A stretch of 64,000 bases of DNA from positions 1 through 64,000 of IMG/VR virus record IMGVR_UViG_3300033153_016044; one strand, written 5' to 3'. A model generated the notes under the pieces. It did not search any database, had not been told where the DNA came from, and was given only the letters and a program-made list of their open reading frames with translations. Below are positions 1 through 8,212 of this stretch, one piece after another. Origin of the DNA: a virus. The position numbers were made by a program, and so were the translations under genes. Each line of letters starts with the position of its first letter. Position 1 is the stretch's first letter.

Positions 1-909
1 CTAAGATTCATTTAAGACCTCATTAATTAGCTCTTCCCAGGATGCCTTGCAGCTATCCCATGTAAATGGAGTAGTAAGCATGTGTTCTCTAGGGGAATAC
101 GTACTACTAAGAACTCTCTGTATTGCATGAGAAAACTTATCTACTGTGTGCTCGCCGTCTATTCTAATTCCCACATCCATATTAAAATGACTTGCTAGCC
201 AACCAGTATGTGTGCCTATGACTGGCCTGTTACATAAGGCTGCTTCAACTGTTGTAAGATGCAGGGTTTCTAGTGGTGAGCACATGATGCAAAAGTCTGA
301 CTCATTGTATAGTCTAACCATTCCCTGTTCGCTAACTCCACCAGGATAGTTTCTTACATTTGGTAGGTTAATTCTATAACCAGCCTTGGATATATAGATG
401 AACTCAATCATAGTGTTGGCTTTAGCTATCTCTTCGAATAACTTAGTATTCTTTGTAGAGTTGTAGTCGCCGACAAATATTCCTATCCTTTTAAACTTAT
501 CAAAGATGTCATTCCTTTGTCTAAAGCTAGCCATGGGCTTGAATAGATTTTGATTCACACCAATAGGGATTGTCCTGACGTGGTCAAACGCCTCGAACTT
601 GTCTCTAGTGAAGTCACTATTAAATACAATGCAATCAGAATTATTACACACATCTAGCTGCTGTTCATCTCTACCATAGTAGTCTTGAACTAATGCAATT
701 TGCTTACATGGTCTATTAATTGTTCTAAAAAACGTTCCATTTCTTATGATTAAAGTGCATTGTCCTGGGTCATTTTCTATTGTCTCAGCCAGCTTATTAA
801 ATGGCGTGCCAGTCTTATCGACTGTGCCATCTATCTCAAGCAGCATGTGCCAGAAGGTCTTAGTGTCAGGTATACAGGTAAGTAGGTCGTTAACTATCCA
901 GATGCTCAT
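1..909 (-). CDS. GT-B fold glycosyltransferase (GT4-like)
   Basis: Predicted to transfer a sugar from a nucleotide-sugar donor in the cytoplasm. The 302-residue product has a two-Rossmann-domain layout. The C-terminal half carries the GT4-type signature around SPLETLHLTTVEAAL, where the second Glu would contact the donor, followed by the usual NRPVIGT strand. It is short for the family (often 350-400), mostly at the N-terminus. The gene is complete, with its TAG stop on the first bases of the window. It starts 20 nt inside the end of the FkbM-type methyltransferase gene, so it is the last visible member of the sugar operon. Acceptor and donor are unknown. Confidence 0.8.
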   Translation of the reverse strand: MSIWIVNDLLTCIPDTKTFWHMLLEIDGTVDKTGTPFNKLAETIENDPGQCTLIIRNGTFFRTINRPCKQIALVQDYYGRDEQQLDVCNNSDCIVFNSDFTRDKFEAFDHVRTIPIGVNQNLFKPMASFRQRNDIFDKFKRIGIFVGDYNSTKNTKLFEEIAKANTMIEFIYISKAGYRINLPNVRNYPGGVSEQGMVRLYNESDFCIMCSPLETLHLTTVEAALCNRPVIGTHTGWLASHFNMDVGIRIDGEHTVDKFSHAIQRVLSSTYSPREHMLTTPFTWDSCKASWEELINEVLNES

Positions 910-1519
910 TATTAATCCAAACTGAGTCGTATTGAGTTCCGTGCTGTATTCTAGCTCCCGCTAATTTAAGCATCGTAAACCCTAGGGTCTTTAAGAAATT
1001 ACAAACTCCATCATGTAACATTTTCTGACCAGAGAAGTATGCAACAGTCTCGGTCTCAATGTGCATTATTTTAACTGTATCTAGTAAGTCACCCATGCCC
1101 TCGAAGACATCATAAGTTGCACCCTCTACATCTATCTTCATCATATCAATTGATTCATCTATTATATGTAGGAACTCAGAGTCTAATCTATAGCAGGGAA
1201 CAGTTCTTTGTTCTGTACCATAGATAGAACCTCTATCGTAGATACCGTGAATGCCATTAGTTGTCTTGACGTGAAAGGTTGTCTCTCCAGTATAGGATGA
1301 GATAACTTTATTAAGCCAAGCAATACCACTAGGTGAGTGTGCTTTGTAGTTTTCTTCTAGTCCCTCGTAAGCTACCACTTGAGCGTTAGGAAAACATTGT
1401 TTAAAGTAAACTGAATCTGCACCATCCAGTGCACCAACTTCTACTATAGTTTTGATTTCATCTTCAGAAAATTTGTTCTTTACAATCTGAATAAACTCTT
1501 CCATGCCTATATTAGCCAT
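890..1519 (-). CDS. FkbM-family SAM-dependent methyltransferase
   Basis: Likely O-methylates a sugar hydroxyl, as FkbM-family enzymes commonly do in glycan clusters. The 209-residue protein has SAM-binding motif I (VEVGALDGADS), an acidic residue at the next strand end (VAYEGLEEN), and the family hallmark MMKIDVEGATYDVFEG in the middle. Length is typical. The start ATG overlaps the stop region of the preceding methyltransferase gene. An AGGAG about 13 nt upstream is a rather distant ribosome site, and a second in-frame ATG five codons in is possible. The substrate is inferred only from the surrounding glycosyltransferases. Confidence 0.85.
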   Translation of the reverse strand: MANIGMEEFIQIVKNKFSEDEIKTIVEVGALDGADSVYFKQCFPNAQVVAYEGLEENYKAHSPSGIAWLNKVISSYTGETTFHVKTTNGIHGIYDRGSIYGTEQRTVPCYRLDSEFLHIIDESIDMMKIDVEGATYDVFEGMGDLLDTVKIMHIETETVAYFSGQKMLHDGVCNFLKTLGFTMLKLAGARIQHGTQYDSVWINNEHLDS

Positions 1520-2024
1520 TTCGCCAGTCCGCTCCTACTTTTCGTATTACACTAAGGCCATATGGAACAGGAATAGTAAGCAGTTCACAATTATATTTTT
1601 CTTTAATTTCTTTTGTAGCAAGGTAACAGTTTCCACTGTAGCCGGGTTTGGTTTGCTCTTTATTTAGAGGCCACGTATCATGAAGAAGCATTAGTCCCGT
1701 ATCATTTTTTAAATAGGGCCAAAAATTATCAACATCTTTTAAGACTGCCTCCTTGCTGTGGTCTGCATCTATAAACATCAAGTCTATATCCTCATGTATA
1801 TCTTCATTCCATAGCTCAGAAAATTCTTCAGTTGACATGGTATAGATGTTAAAATTCTCACCAGATAACTCATCTGTTTTTGGCTCCAGGTCTACACCAT
1901 ATAACCAATCCTGAACATGTGGCTTTACTTTATTAAACGTACTACAATCATAAGTCCCCAGCTCTACATAAACTTGAGGTTTAGTGTAGGATGCAATAAA
2001 TTCTATAAACTCTTCATGCTTCAT
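1512..2024 (-). CDS. Class I SAM-dependent methyltransferase (Methyltransf_24-like)
   Basis: A 170-residue Rossmann methyltransferase. SAM motif I is VELGTYDCSTF, the next acidic strand end is GVDLEPK, and the motif LMFIDADHSKEAVLKDV followed by GLMLLHDTW is characteristic of the group that includes cephalosporin-hydroxylase-like and macrocin-O-methyltransferase-like enzymes. In this context it most plausibly O-methylates a sugar. It overlaps both neighbours by a few bases, which fits a translationally coupled operon. Substrate specificity cannot be read from sequence. Confidence 0.8.
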   Translation of the reverse strand: MKHEEFIEFIASYTKPQVYVELGTYDCSTFNKVKPHVQDWLYGVDLEPKTDELSGENFNIYTMSTEEFSELWNEDIHEDIDLMFIDADHSKEAVLKDVDNFWPYLKNDTGLMLLHDTWPLNKEQTKPGYSGNCYLATKEIKEKYNCELLTIPVPYGLSVIRKVGADWRNG

Positions 2025-2194
2025 TCGTATTGCCTATAGTTTTCTTGACAGTATTTCTTAAAGGTATTCATAGTCATCCACTTCTTATCTCCACACACAT
2101 GGCACTCCCAAAAATGTCTTACAGGATTGGAGCACTGCACCATCTTACTTGCTATTATGTAAGTGTGAAACTTACAGGTCTCCGACTTCTGCAC
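2021..2194 (-). CDS. Small Cys/His-rich protein, possible zinc ribbon
   Basis: Not recognised. The product is about 57 residues if it starts at GTG 2194, or 69 from an upstream ATG at 2230. It contains TCKFH and then C...H..ECHVCGDKKW, enough Cys and His residues for one small zinc site. GTG 2194 is preceded by GGGGAG, though the 3-nt gap is short. The ATG at 2230 lies deep inside the preceding glycosyltransferase gene with no obvious ribosome site. The stop overlaps the next gene's ATG. Reality of the gene is supported by the coupled spacing only. Confidence 0.45.
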   Translation of the reverse strand: MQKSETCKFHTYIIASKMVQCSNPVRHFWECHVCGDKKWMTMNTFKKYCQENYRQYE

Positions 2195-2897
2195 TTTCTC
2201 CCCTTTGAAAATGGTAAGCAATGCTATCATTTACCATCACTCTTTTCATACCAAATTTTTGCTCAAGAAGTCCAAAGGTTATCTTATCACCTGGGATACC
2301 TCTCCAGTTCTTTCTCCAGCCTCCTGCTTTGTATAGTATTTCCTTTTTAAATAGGCATGGCATATAAGCTCCAACCCCTTCTACTACACTATCCTCTTTT
2401 ACTGAGTCTGCAAAAGTTTCAAATTCTTCTTTCTTAAAAGACGCTAATGTTTGTCCAAAGTTCTTAGAGATTAACCCTGGTAGGCTAGGCATTCTTTCAC
2501 TCTCAACTAGTCTACATGTAGGAATAAATTGGTCCAGGTTATACTTAGCTAGATTATCTAGCCAGTCATCTGTAAAGGCCATATCACTATTGACAAAGCA
2601 AATTGCTTCTGTCTCACATTCTATTAGGCAACGGTTCCATGCATTGTAAACATTCTGAATCCACCAGTCATCTGGATTATCATTTTTATGAACAACTATT
2701 TTTATTGGAGGGTCATAGTTATGAGATAGATAGGATGAGTATTCACTAGCCTTGATAATTACTTCAGTTGTAGCATCATTACATACTATTAAATAGCTAA
2801 CATTGTGCTCTTTAGAAGGGAAGCTAAGAAGAGACTTCATTACAAAGTCTAGGTATGCTGGACTCTTGTATATTAGTGTGGCTACTGTAATATCCAT
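2172..2897 (-). CDS. GT-A fold glycosyltransferase, family 2-like
   Basis: A 241-residue GT-A enzyme predicted to use a nucleotide sugar and a divalent metal. The N-terminus (DITVATLIYKSPAYLDFVMKSL) is the usual nucleotide-binding start. VNSDMAFTDDWLD contains the DxD-like metal site, and the later GGWRKNWRGIPGDKITF segment resembles the acceptor-side loop of this family. Length is typical of a minimal GT2 domain and no membrane segment is visible. It follows the UDP-GlcNAc 2-epimerase-like gene without a gap. Acceptor unknown. Confidence 0.8.
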   Translation of the reverse strand: MDITVATLIYKSPAYLDFVMKSLLSFPSKEHNVSYLIVCNDATTEVIIKASEYSSYLSHNYDPPIKIVVHKNDNPDDWWIQNVYNAWNRCLIECETEAICFVNSDMAFTDDWLDNLAKYNLDQFIPTCRLVESERMPSLPGLISKNFGQTLASFKKEEFETFADSVKEDSVVEGVGAYMPCLFKKEILYKAGGWRKNWRGIPGDKITFGLLEQKFGMKRVMVNDSIAYHFQRGESAEVGDL

Positions 2898-4096
2898 TAG
2901 AAACTCTTCCAGTTCTCTGCTCTGAATGCATTGGTTATTGCACGCCCACCTCTATAGAAGTTATTCTTTAATCTATCTAATAGGTCAGTTACAATAATAT
3001 CTGCGGCATTACCATCACCAAGGGAGAAGTTTGGATTTTTCTTTTGACTAATAACATAATCCGCAGCATGATAAATCTTGTGTGGTTTATCTGTCATTAC
3101 AGTAATTCCGCTCTTGAATGTCTCAGGTCTTTCTGTGCTCCTTCTTAATACAACACATGGAGTTCCAAGTAATGCAGTAGTTTCTTGGTTAGTTCCTGAA
3201 TCAGTGAACTCTATCAGTGCACCCTTTTCTAACATAACAAACTCAAAGAATCCAAGAGGTTTTGTAAATACAAAATTAGTAAGTCCATCACCACCTAGTC
3301 TTTTCTTAAATCTAGATTGTTCCATTAGTAGTTTGAGTCTAGGCATTAGGGGAAGGACAACTGGAATTTCATGACAACTTGCCCACTCGTTTATCTCCAT
3401 CATTAAATCCGCTGACCCTACATGGTCCTTCATTCGTTCATCTCTGTGCATTGTCATTAGTGCAAACTTCTTGTATTGCAAGCTAACTCCATCTTTTAAA
3501 ATGTATGAATCAAGTTCAAAATTTTTCATAGGGTCTACTGGCCAATTAAACCTATCCTTATATTCATCAAGAATATCTACAATAGTATTGCCAGTTACAA
3601 CGATTTTAGTAGGGTCAATCCCCTCCTGCACAAGCTTACACTTATAGTCATGCTGATAAGCATAGAGGACGTCGCTAACTCTATCTATGATTACTCTGTT
3701 GCGCTCCTCTGGCATTCTCCAGTCATGGCTACGCATGCCGGCCTCGACGTGAGCAATAGGAATGCCCATCTTAAGTGGAGTAATACATCCAATGACAGCA
3801 TTGGCATCTCCAAGGAACATAACCACATCTGGCTTACCCTCTTCTATTACTGGCTCAAGTTGACTAATAAGTTTGGAGTGTTGTTGTGGGTGTGAACCAG
3901 CCTTGGTGTCCAGGTTGAATTGTGGCTCTGAGATACCAAGCTCTCTAAAGAAAATCCCCTTGAGGTTCTCATCGTAGTGTTGTCCTGTGTAGACAAACTG
4001 CAGCTCAACCTTAGGGTGTGCTTTAAGTTTCTTAAGTATCAGACTAGAACGTATGAAGTCCGGTCGAATACCAAACACAGTCATGACTTTAAACAC
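2897..4096 (-). CDS. wecB: UDP-N-acetylglucosamine 2-epimerase (non-hydrolysing type)
   Basis: Predicted to interconvert UDP-GlcNAc and UDP-ManNAc, or the C2 epimers of a modified UDP-HexNAc, in the cytoplasm. The 399-residue length fits the family. Visible motifs are GIRPDFI near the N-terminus (family GTRPE), YTGQHYD, FLGDANAVIG, AHVEAGMRSHDWRMPEERNR with the His/Glu catalytic region, VTGNTIVD, and near the C-terminus FTDSGTNQE. It sits directly beside an RmlD-like reductase and an RmlC-like cupin, the same trio of activities found in UDP-FucNAc-type pathways. The exact product is an inference. Confidence 0.88.
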   Translation of the reverse strand: MFKVMTVFGIRPDFIRSSLILKKLKAHPKVELQFVYTGQHYDENLKGIFFRELGISEPQFNLDTKAGSHPQQHSKLISQLEPVIEEGKPDVVMFLGDANAVIGCITPLKMGIPIAHVEAGMRSHDWRMPEERNRVIIDRVSDVLYAYQHDYKCKLVQEGIDPTKIVVTGNTIVDILDEYKDRFNWPVDPMKNFELDSYILKDGVSLQYKKFALMTMHRDERMKDHVGSADLMMEINEWASCHEIPVVLPLMPRLKLLMEQSRFKKRLGGDGLTNFVFTKPLGFFEFVMLEKGALIEFTDSGTNQETTALLGTPCVVLRRSTERPETFKSGITVMTDKPHKIYHAADYVISQKKNPNFSLGDGNAADIIVTDLLDRLKNNFYRGGRAITNAFRAENWKSF

Positions 4097-4928
4097 TAAC
4101 TTTTGCCATCCATTTTGCCTGCTGTTCTAACATCTTATACATACCTAGAGGCTCTAGTAGTGAGTTGAGATTCATCCTTGTTCTCAGTGTTCTATTACAA
4201 GATTGTGCTGCTTCTGTGGGACTAACCTCAATGCCTAGCTCTAGGGTATCATTGATAAAAGTTAGCAGTTCAAACTTATTTACATCATTAGAGTATAGGT
4301 GATATAACTCCTTAGAATGTAGGTCTCTAAGCATAATGTCACAAATCATGGTGGAGAACTCAAGCGTGGTCAGACCATTCCAAATATGATTCGTATAGCC
4401 ATTGGTCGTCTTGCCTTTTTCTGACAAAAACCACTCTATAAGTGACCTTTTGTTGCCTCCCCACTCTGGTCCAATGATACTTGTTCTTAAGACCATGCAG
4501 TCTTCTGACTCACCTAAGCTTTTACTTTTGCCATAATTGTCTAGTGCGTTATGTGGGCTAGATTCAGTATAATAACCGTCTACTCCATCGAATACACAGT
4601 CAGTAGTGATATGAATAATCTTAGCACCAATATTGAAGGTATCATTCCATTCTACTAGGTCGTGAGGAAAGCATGCGTTAGTATAAATTGCCTCATTTAG
4701 CCTGGATTTATCGTTAAATACAGGCTTAATGGCACCTATACAGTTTACTATATAATCTGCATCTTCTAGTGCTGGAATCTTATTTAACAATGACGCCATG
4801 CAGTATGAGGGATTGACTAATAGTCCATCTTTTCTTGATATACCTTCTACTTTTATGCCATGCACTTCCATCACTCTCTTGAGCATGCCTCCAAGCATGC
4901 CGGTATCTCCAAGAACAACAGCTTTCAT
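4089..4928 (-). CDS. RmlD-like NDP-4-keto-6-deoxyhexose reductase (SDR)
   Basis: A 279-residue extended short-chain dehydrogenase of the RmlD substrate-binding type. It would reduce a 4-keto nucleotide sugar with NAD(P)H. The N-terminal cofactor loop is GDTGMLG (GxxGxxG). Catalytic residues are visible in HITTDCVFDG and YGKSKSLGE (YxxxK). It overlaps the epimerase gene downstream by 8 nt and the cupin gene upstream by ATGA. The cupin plus this reductase together resemble the two domains of CapF-type enzymes, here encoded separately. The sugar made cannot be fixed from sequence. Confidence 0.82.
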   Translation of the reverse strand: MKAVVLGDTGMLGGMLKRVMEVHGIKVEGISRKDGLLVNPSYCMASLLNKIPALEDADYIVNCIGAIKPVFNDKSRLNEAIYTNACFPHDLVEWNDTFNIGAKIIHITTDCVFDGVDGYYTESSPHNALDNYGKSKSLGESEDCMVLRTSIIGPEWGGNKRSLIEWFLSEKGKTTNGYTNHIWNGLTTLEFSTMICDIMLRDLHSKELYHLYSNDVNKFELLTFINDTLELGIEVSPTEAAQSCNRTLRTRMNLNSLLEPLGMYKMLEQQAKWMAKVSV

Positions 4929-5389
4929 CTATTATCGACTCCCCAAATATCTTTATTAACTGTCCAGATTAATCTATGGTCATCTGATTTTACCATATCA
5001 AATGTTAGAGTGGAATAAACAAGTATCTTTGTGTTATCTGTTAGACTTACGGCTCCATTATAGAAACCTGCCGGAATATAAAATAGCTGTGGCTTTCTTT
5101 CTGTAAGAACTACCGATGTTATATCCTCATCATTGTCCATATTCATGGCAGCAAGTTTCACTGCACCACTAAGCACGTGCATATAGGTGTCACCCCTGCG
5201 ATGACCATGCCACGCGCGCACCAGCCCCCTAGAATGATTCTCAACAACGTATGTTCTTTGAATCATGTCGCTAATTAGCTCATCTCTGACACAATAAACA
5301 AAGCCTCTGTCATCTTGATACATAGGAATGTCATAGACTTCGGGTCGCGTCTCTGTGTGCTGTGTAAAGTCTACTGCAGACTTACTCAT
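4925..5389 (-). CDS. RmlC-like cupin, nucleotide-sugar epimerase
   Basis: A 154-residue single cupin related to dTDP-4-dehydrorhamnose 3,5-epimerase. Family features are DDRGFVYCV near the start, GLVRAWHGHRRGD with the candidate catalytic His, FYIPAGFYNGAVS, and SDDHRLIW near the end, which matches the DDxxLxIxW region of RmlC. It probably epimerises a 4-keto-6-deoxy nucleotide sugar before reduction by the next gene. It lies between the NAD-epimerase and the reductase, with 4-nt overlaps on both sides, which argues for a fixed stoichiometric pathway. Confidence 0.78.
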   Translation of the reverse strand: MSKSAVDFTQHTETRPEVYDIPMYQDDRGFVYCVRDELISDMIQRTYVVENHSRGLVRAWHGHRRGDTYMHVLSGAVKLAAMNMDNDEDITSVVLTERKPQLFYIPAGFYNGAVSLTDNTKILVYSTLTFDMVKSDDHRLIWTVNKDIWGVDNR

Positions 5390-6333
5390 GATAGCTCCTT
5401 AATGAACTTTGCGTTGTTGTATTGTGTGAGCCAGGGGTTTTTAATCCGACCCTCTATTTTATACTTTGTTAGTATCTCTACGACTCCATCATCAAGAGAT
5501 ATTTTAGATTTAATTCCATGAGCCAGTGCCTTCAGGTTATCTACTTGGTAATTTCTAAGGTCCTCGAACTTCATATCTGTTACTTCTACTCCACCATTAC
5601 CATCTACTAAATTTAAAATGGTATTGGCTACGTCAGATATCTTATAGTTTTTGTGACTTAGAATAAAGGTACCAACTGTGTCTGTTGACACAGCCTCGGC
5701 GAAAATTCTTCCCGCATCTCTAACGTGCAGCATGGGACGCCATTGTTCTCCACCAAAGACAGTAAGCTTCTCTCCCTCACACGCCTTGAATGTTAAGATG
5801 TTTGCCACCAAATCAGAACGAATACGGCCAAAAGGGCTAGAAAGACCAAACAATGTGCCGAGACGATAAATAACATGATTAGCATGTCTACTAACGTGTT
5901 TCTCTGCATTTAATTTTGTCCCAGCATACAGGCTAAGTGGGTTAGTTTCGCTTTGTTCATCTAATATTTTGTTGTTGGCGCCATAGACAGAGCAGGTTGA
6001 TGCAAAGATTAGTCTTATCTCTTCTGGTAGCTTATCCGCCAGAAAGGCCACGAACTCTTCGTTAATACTGACTGTTTCTGTAGGGTTTGCCGAGCATGCT
6101 CCGTCCCCCACAAGGGCAGCGAGGTGGATTACTGCATCAAAACGCTCAGATTCAATAAGGAATTCAAACTCTGGACTTCTGATGTCGGTCTGCATAAACG
6201 TGACGCCCTGTCTCATATATGAATCTGTATACAGCAGACTATCTACAACAACAACATCATGATTTTCCTCTAAGAGAGTCTCAACTACTGAGTCACCTAT
6301 GTATCCCGCTCCGCCAGTAACTAGAACTCTCAC
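5386..6333 (-). CDS. NAD-dependent epimerase/dehydratase (extended SDR)
   Basis: About 315 residues from GTG 6333. The Rossmann loop is VTGGAGYIG. Catalytic residues are in STCSVYG and SLYAGTKLNAEK (YxxxK). The segment HLAALVGDGACSANP is typical of SDRs found in deoxysugar and LPS clusters. It would epimerise or dehydrate a nucleotide sugar. A longer reading from ATG 6354 adds seven residues, but GAGGAG lies 9 nt before GTG 6333 and the protein then begins with the usual VRVLVTGG strand, so the GTG is preferred. It is first of four consecutive sugar-modifying genes. Confidence 0.85.
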   Translation of the reverse strand: MRVLVTGGAGYIGDSVVETLLEENHDVVVVDSLLYTDSYMRQGVTFMQTDIRSPEFEFLIESERFDAVIHLAALVGDGACSANPTETVSINEEFVAFLADKLPEEIRLIFASTCSVYGANNKILDEQSETNPLSLYAGTKLNAEKHVSRHANHVIYRLGTLFGLSSPFGRIRSDLVANILTFKACEGEKLTVFGGEQWRPMLHVRDAGRIFAEAVSTDTVGTFILSHKNYKISDVANTILNLVDGNGGVEVTDMKFEDLRNYQVDNLKALAHGIKSKISLDDGVVEILTKYKIEGRIKNPWLTQYNNAKFIKELS

Positions 6334-6373
6334 TTCTCTCTGCTCCTCAGCCATGCTCTACTACTATAAGAGT

Positions 6374-6445
6374 TTACTTTCTCTCTCTGGTCACTTTTAG
6401 CTTGAACAATTTTAACAGGGCCGCCACAATAGCATAGCTTTTCAT
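6374..6445 (-). CDS. Possible 23-residue basic peptide
   Basis: A short reading frame, ATG 6445 to TAA 6374, fills most of the 108 bases between the serine protease gene and the epimerase gene. Its ATG overlaps the protease TGA as ATGA, the coupling pattern used by neighbouring real genes. The peptide has a short hydrophobic run (AIVAALLKLF) followed by a basic tail (KLKVTRERK). No family is recognised and chance is quite possible. Confidence 0.25.
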   Translation of the reverse strand: MKSYAIVAALLKLFKLKVTRERK

Positions 6446-7323
6446 ACATCGGCATTAGCTCTTTGCATATGCCACACTCTTTTGCATAGAACAGGGAGGC
6501 CAAAATAAACTCCTAGGTGACAGTTAAGTAAAATTAAAGACACAAGAAGAAAGGTCTGAAGTTGATAAGCTTTTGTATCTTCAATAGTCTGGATGTAATG
6601 TTCAGCATTATGCTCCATTAGATGAAGCCTAATACTAGTTGCTCCCATGTATCCAGACCACAATTGAGGACCAAATGGTCCGGCATCTCTTTTAATTATT
6701 ATTATACCAAGTAGTTGTCCGTCATCTTCTGTAAAGACTGGTCCACCACTATTACCAAACCAAATATTGAGAGTGGTCCTATCGTACATGGCAAACCCTT
6801 CTGCATCTGTGCTTTGATTTCCAAAAGTAATGTGGAGAGTTTCCCCGTTCGACCTTCCTATTGTATAAATCTTTTTGCCTGCACCAGTAAGAATGTGGTC
6901 TTCTAGAGAAACTAGCCTAATGTTAGACTTCATAGAAGTTTCTGGTTGGATTACAACAAAATCATATCCTTTTGCTACTCTTAATTTACCAGGAGGAGCA
7001 TATACTACTCTGCCTGTTAGAGAAAACTCTTCAGGATAATAGAACTTGAGCCGCACATCTCTTTCTCCAAAATCAATTCTTCCATTTCTATTTACATCTA
7101 CTACATGCTTTGCTGTAAGAATTTTTCCATTACTTATAAGAACACCTGTGCCTCCTCCATCGAAGCTTTTATCAAGAAGAACAGTAACCGCGCATGTAGC
7201 TGCAAACTGGTCTTCAAATTTTTCTTCTACATGAAAGGTAGGTCTATCTGGTGGGGTTAGAACTTCATATATAAAGACTAGGGACGACAAAAAGAAGAGA
7301 CTATAGAGTAAAGCTTTTTTCAT
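6442..7323 (-). CDS. Membrane-anchored trypsin-like serine protease with EF-hand-like loop
   Basis: A 293-residue S1-type protease. Residues about 4-22 form a signal anchor and residues about 250-275 are again hydrophobic. The protease domain should therefore face the periplasm or outer side. The catalytic triad is visible: His73 in TAKHVVD, Asp121 in GYDFVVIQ and Ser192 in FGNSGGPVF. Immediately after His73 is DVNRNGRIDFGE (76-87), a canonical 12-residue EF-hand calcium loop, placed where trypsins have their calcium-binding loop. Such proteases are unusual in phage genomes. The substrate may be a host envelope or virion protein. It overlaps the upstream glycosyltransferase gene by 4 nt. Confidence 0.85.
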   Translation of the reverse strand: MKKALLYSLFFLSSLVFIYEVLTPPDRPTFHVEEKFEDQFAATCAVTVLLDKSFDGGGTGVLISNGKILTAKHVVDVNRNGRIDFGERDVRLKFYYPEEFSLTGRVVYAPPGKLRVAKGYDFVVIQPETSMKSNIRLVSLEDHILTGAGKKIYTIGRSNGETLHITFGNQSTDAEGFAMYDRTTLNIWFGNSGGPVFTEDDGQLLGIIIIKRDAGPFGPQLWSGYMGATSIRLHLMEHNAEHYIQTIEDTKAYQLQTFLLVSLILLNCHLGVYFGLPVLCKRVWHMQRANADV

Positions 7324-8087
7324 TTTATTCTCATGGCAACTGGCGCTTGGAAAACCTGGTTGAAGTCAGCCTCCATTGGCTGAATCCTAAACCATTCCGG
7401 CTTAGACTTTGCTACACGCAGCGTGCGCTCATCTATTAGCCTATTAAGAGCCCAACCACTCTGTCCATGAGACCTATAAGTTAAATACTTGTCTACGATT
7501 CTATCATCACTTGAGAACCCGTAATGTATAACCTTTATGTCTGTTGTATCTATCCTATCTATTCCGTTGGGGTATTGCCTCTGGTGAAGTCCAGGTCTAT
7601 CATCATAATATAGTTCTCCTGTATTTTTCCACAGCCTACAGAACTCTCCATCGTTGTAAGAGTTGTCTAGTCTATAGAAAGATGGGTCTCTCCACAGGTT
7701 AACCTCTTTAAAGCCATAAGCATTACAGACGGCGTTTTCGCACACCTCTCTGATGCCTCCGCTCTCTCCCTTGGCCTCTACAACCTCGTCACAATCTAGC
7801 CAGAAAATCCAATCTGACCCAATTTCTACAGCTACCTCAAGCATTTTTTGCTTATGCTGTATTTCATTCTTAAAGTTATTCTTCTCACCATGTATAAATA
7901 TTATCTCCGACATATAACTATCCATATGGGAGCCTCTTGATAGATACTTTACTGTATCATCAGTGGAGCCATCATTATATACGATGAGTGTATCACAATA
8001 TCTTTTTACTGAGTCCATAAAGCGTGGAAGATTATTCTTTTCCATTTCGTTATAGATTTGGCATATTGCCGTTAACTTAAATGACAT
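7320..8087 (-). CDS. Family 2 glycosyltransferase
   Basis: A 255-residue GT-A enzyme. The N-terminal nucleotide-binding part has QIYNEMEKNNLPRFMDSV and YNDGSTDDT, and the metal site is WLDCDEVVE. The second half is rich in aromatic residues (CRLWKNTGELYYDDRPG) as in GT2 enzymes with a small acceptor domain. No membrane helix is seen. The ribosome site AGGAG lies 11 nt before the ATG and overlaps the stop of the GIY-YIG remnant. Donor and acceptor unknown. Confidence 0.85.
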   Translation of the reverse strand: MSFKLTAICQIYNEMEKNNLPRFMDSVKRYCDTLIVYNDGSTDDTVKYLSRGSHMDSYMSEIIFIHGEKNNFKNEIQHKQKMLEVAVEIGSDWIFWLDCDEVVEAKGESGGIREVCENAVCNAYGFKEVNLWRDPSFYRLDNSYNDGEFCRLWKNTGELYYDDRPGLHQRQYPNGIDRIDTTDIKVIHYGFSSDDRIVDKYLTYRSHGQSGWALNRLIDERTLRVAKSKPEWFRIQPMEADFNQVFQAPVAMRIK

Positions 8088-8101
8088 GTGTCCATACTCT
8101 C

Positions 8102-8212
8102 CTATGATAGATTTACAGTTCTGCCTATGTAATATCTCTGTCCGCAGATTATCTTATAGATGCAGCCAAAAGAAAAATCTTTTTTATTAGCCACTATACA
8201 GGTGAGCTTCAT
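8102..8212 (-). pseudogene. Truncated GIY-YIG endonuclease remnant (36 residues)
   Basis: A 36-codon frame, ATG 8212 to TAG 8102, occupies the gap between two glycosyltransferase genes. Its product includes CIYKIICGQRYYIGRT followed by VNLS, matching both signature halves of the GIY-YIG nuclease fold (GIY... then YIG.(S/T).NL) with an 8-residue spacing seen in some members. The remaining roughly 60 residues, with the catalytic Arg and Glu, are absent, because the TAG stop falls just after the YIG motif. The ATG overlaps the upstream stop as ATGA. Most likely this is the decayed end of a homing endonuclease. A short expressed peptide cannot be excluded. Confidence 0.65.
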
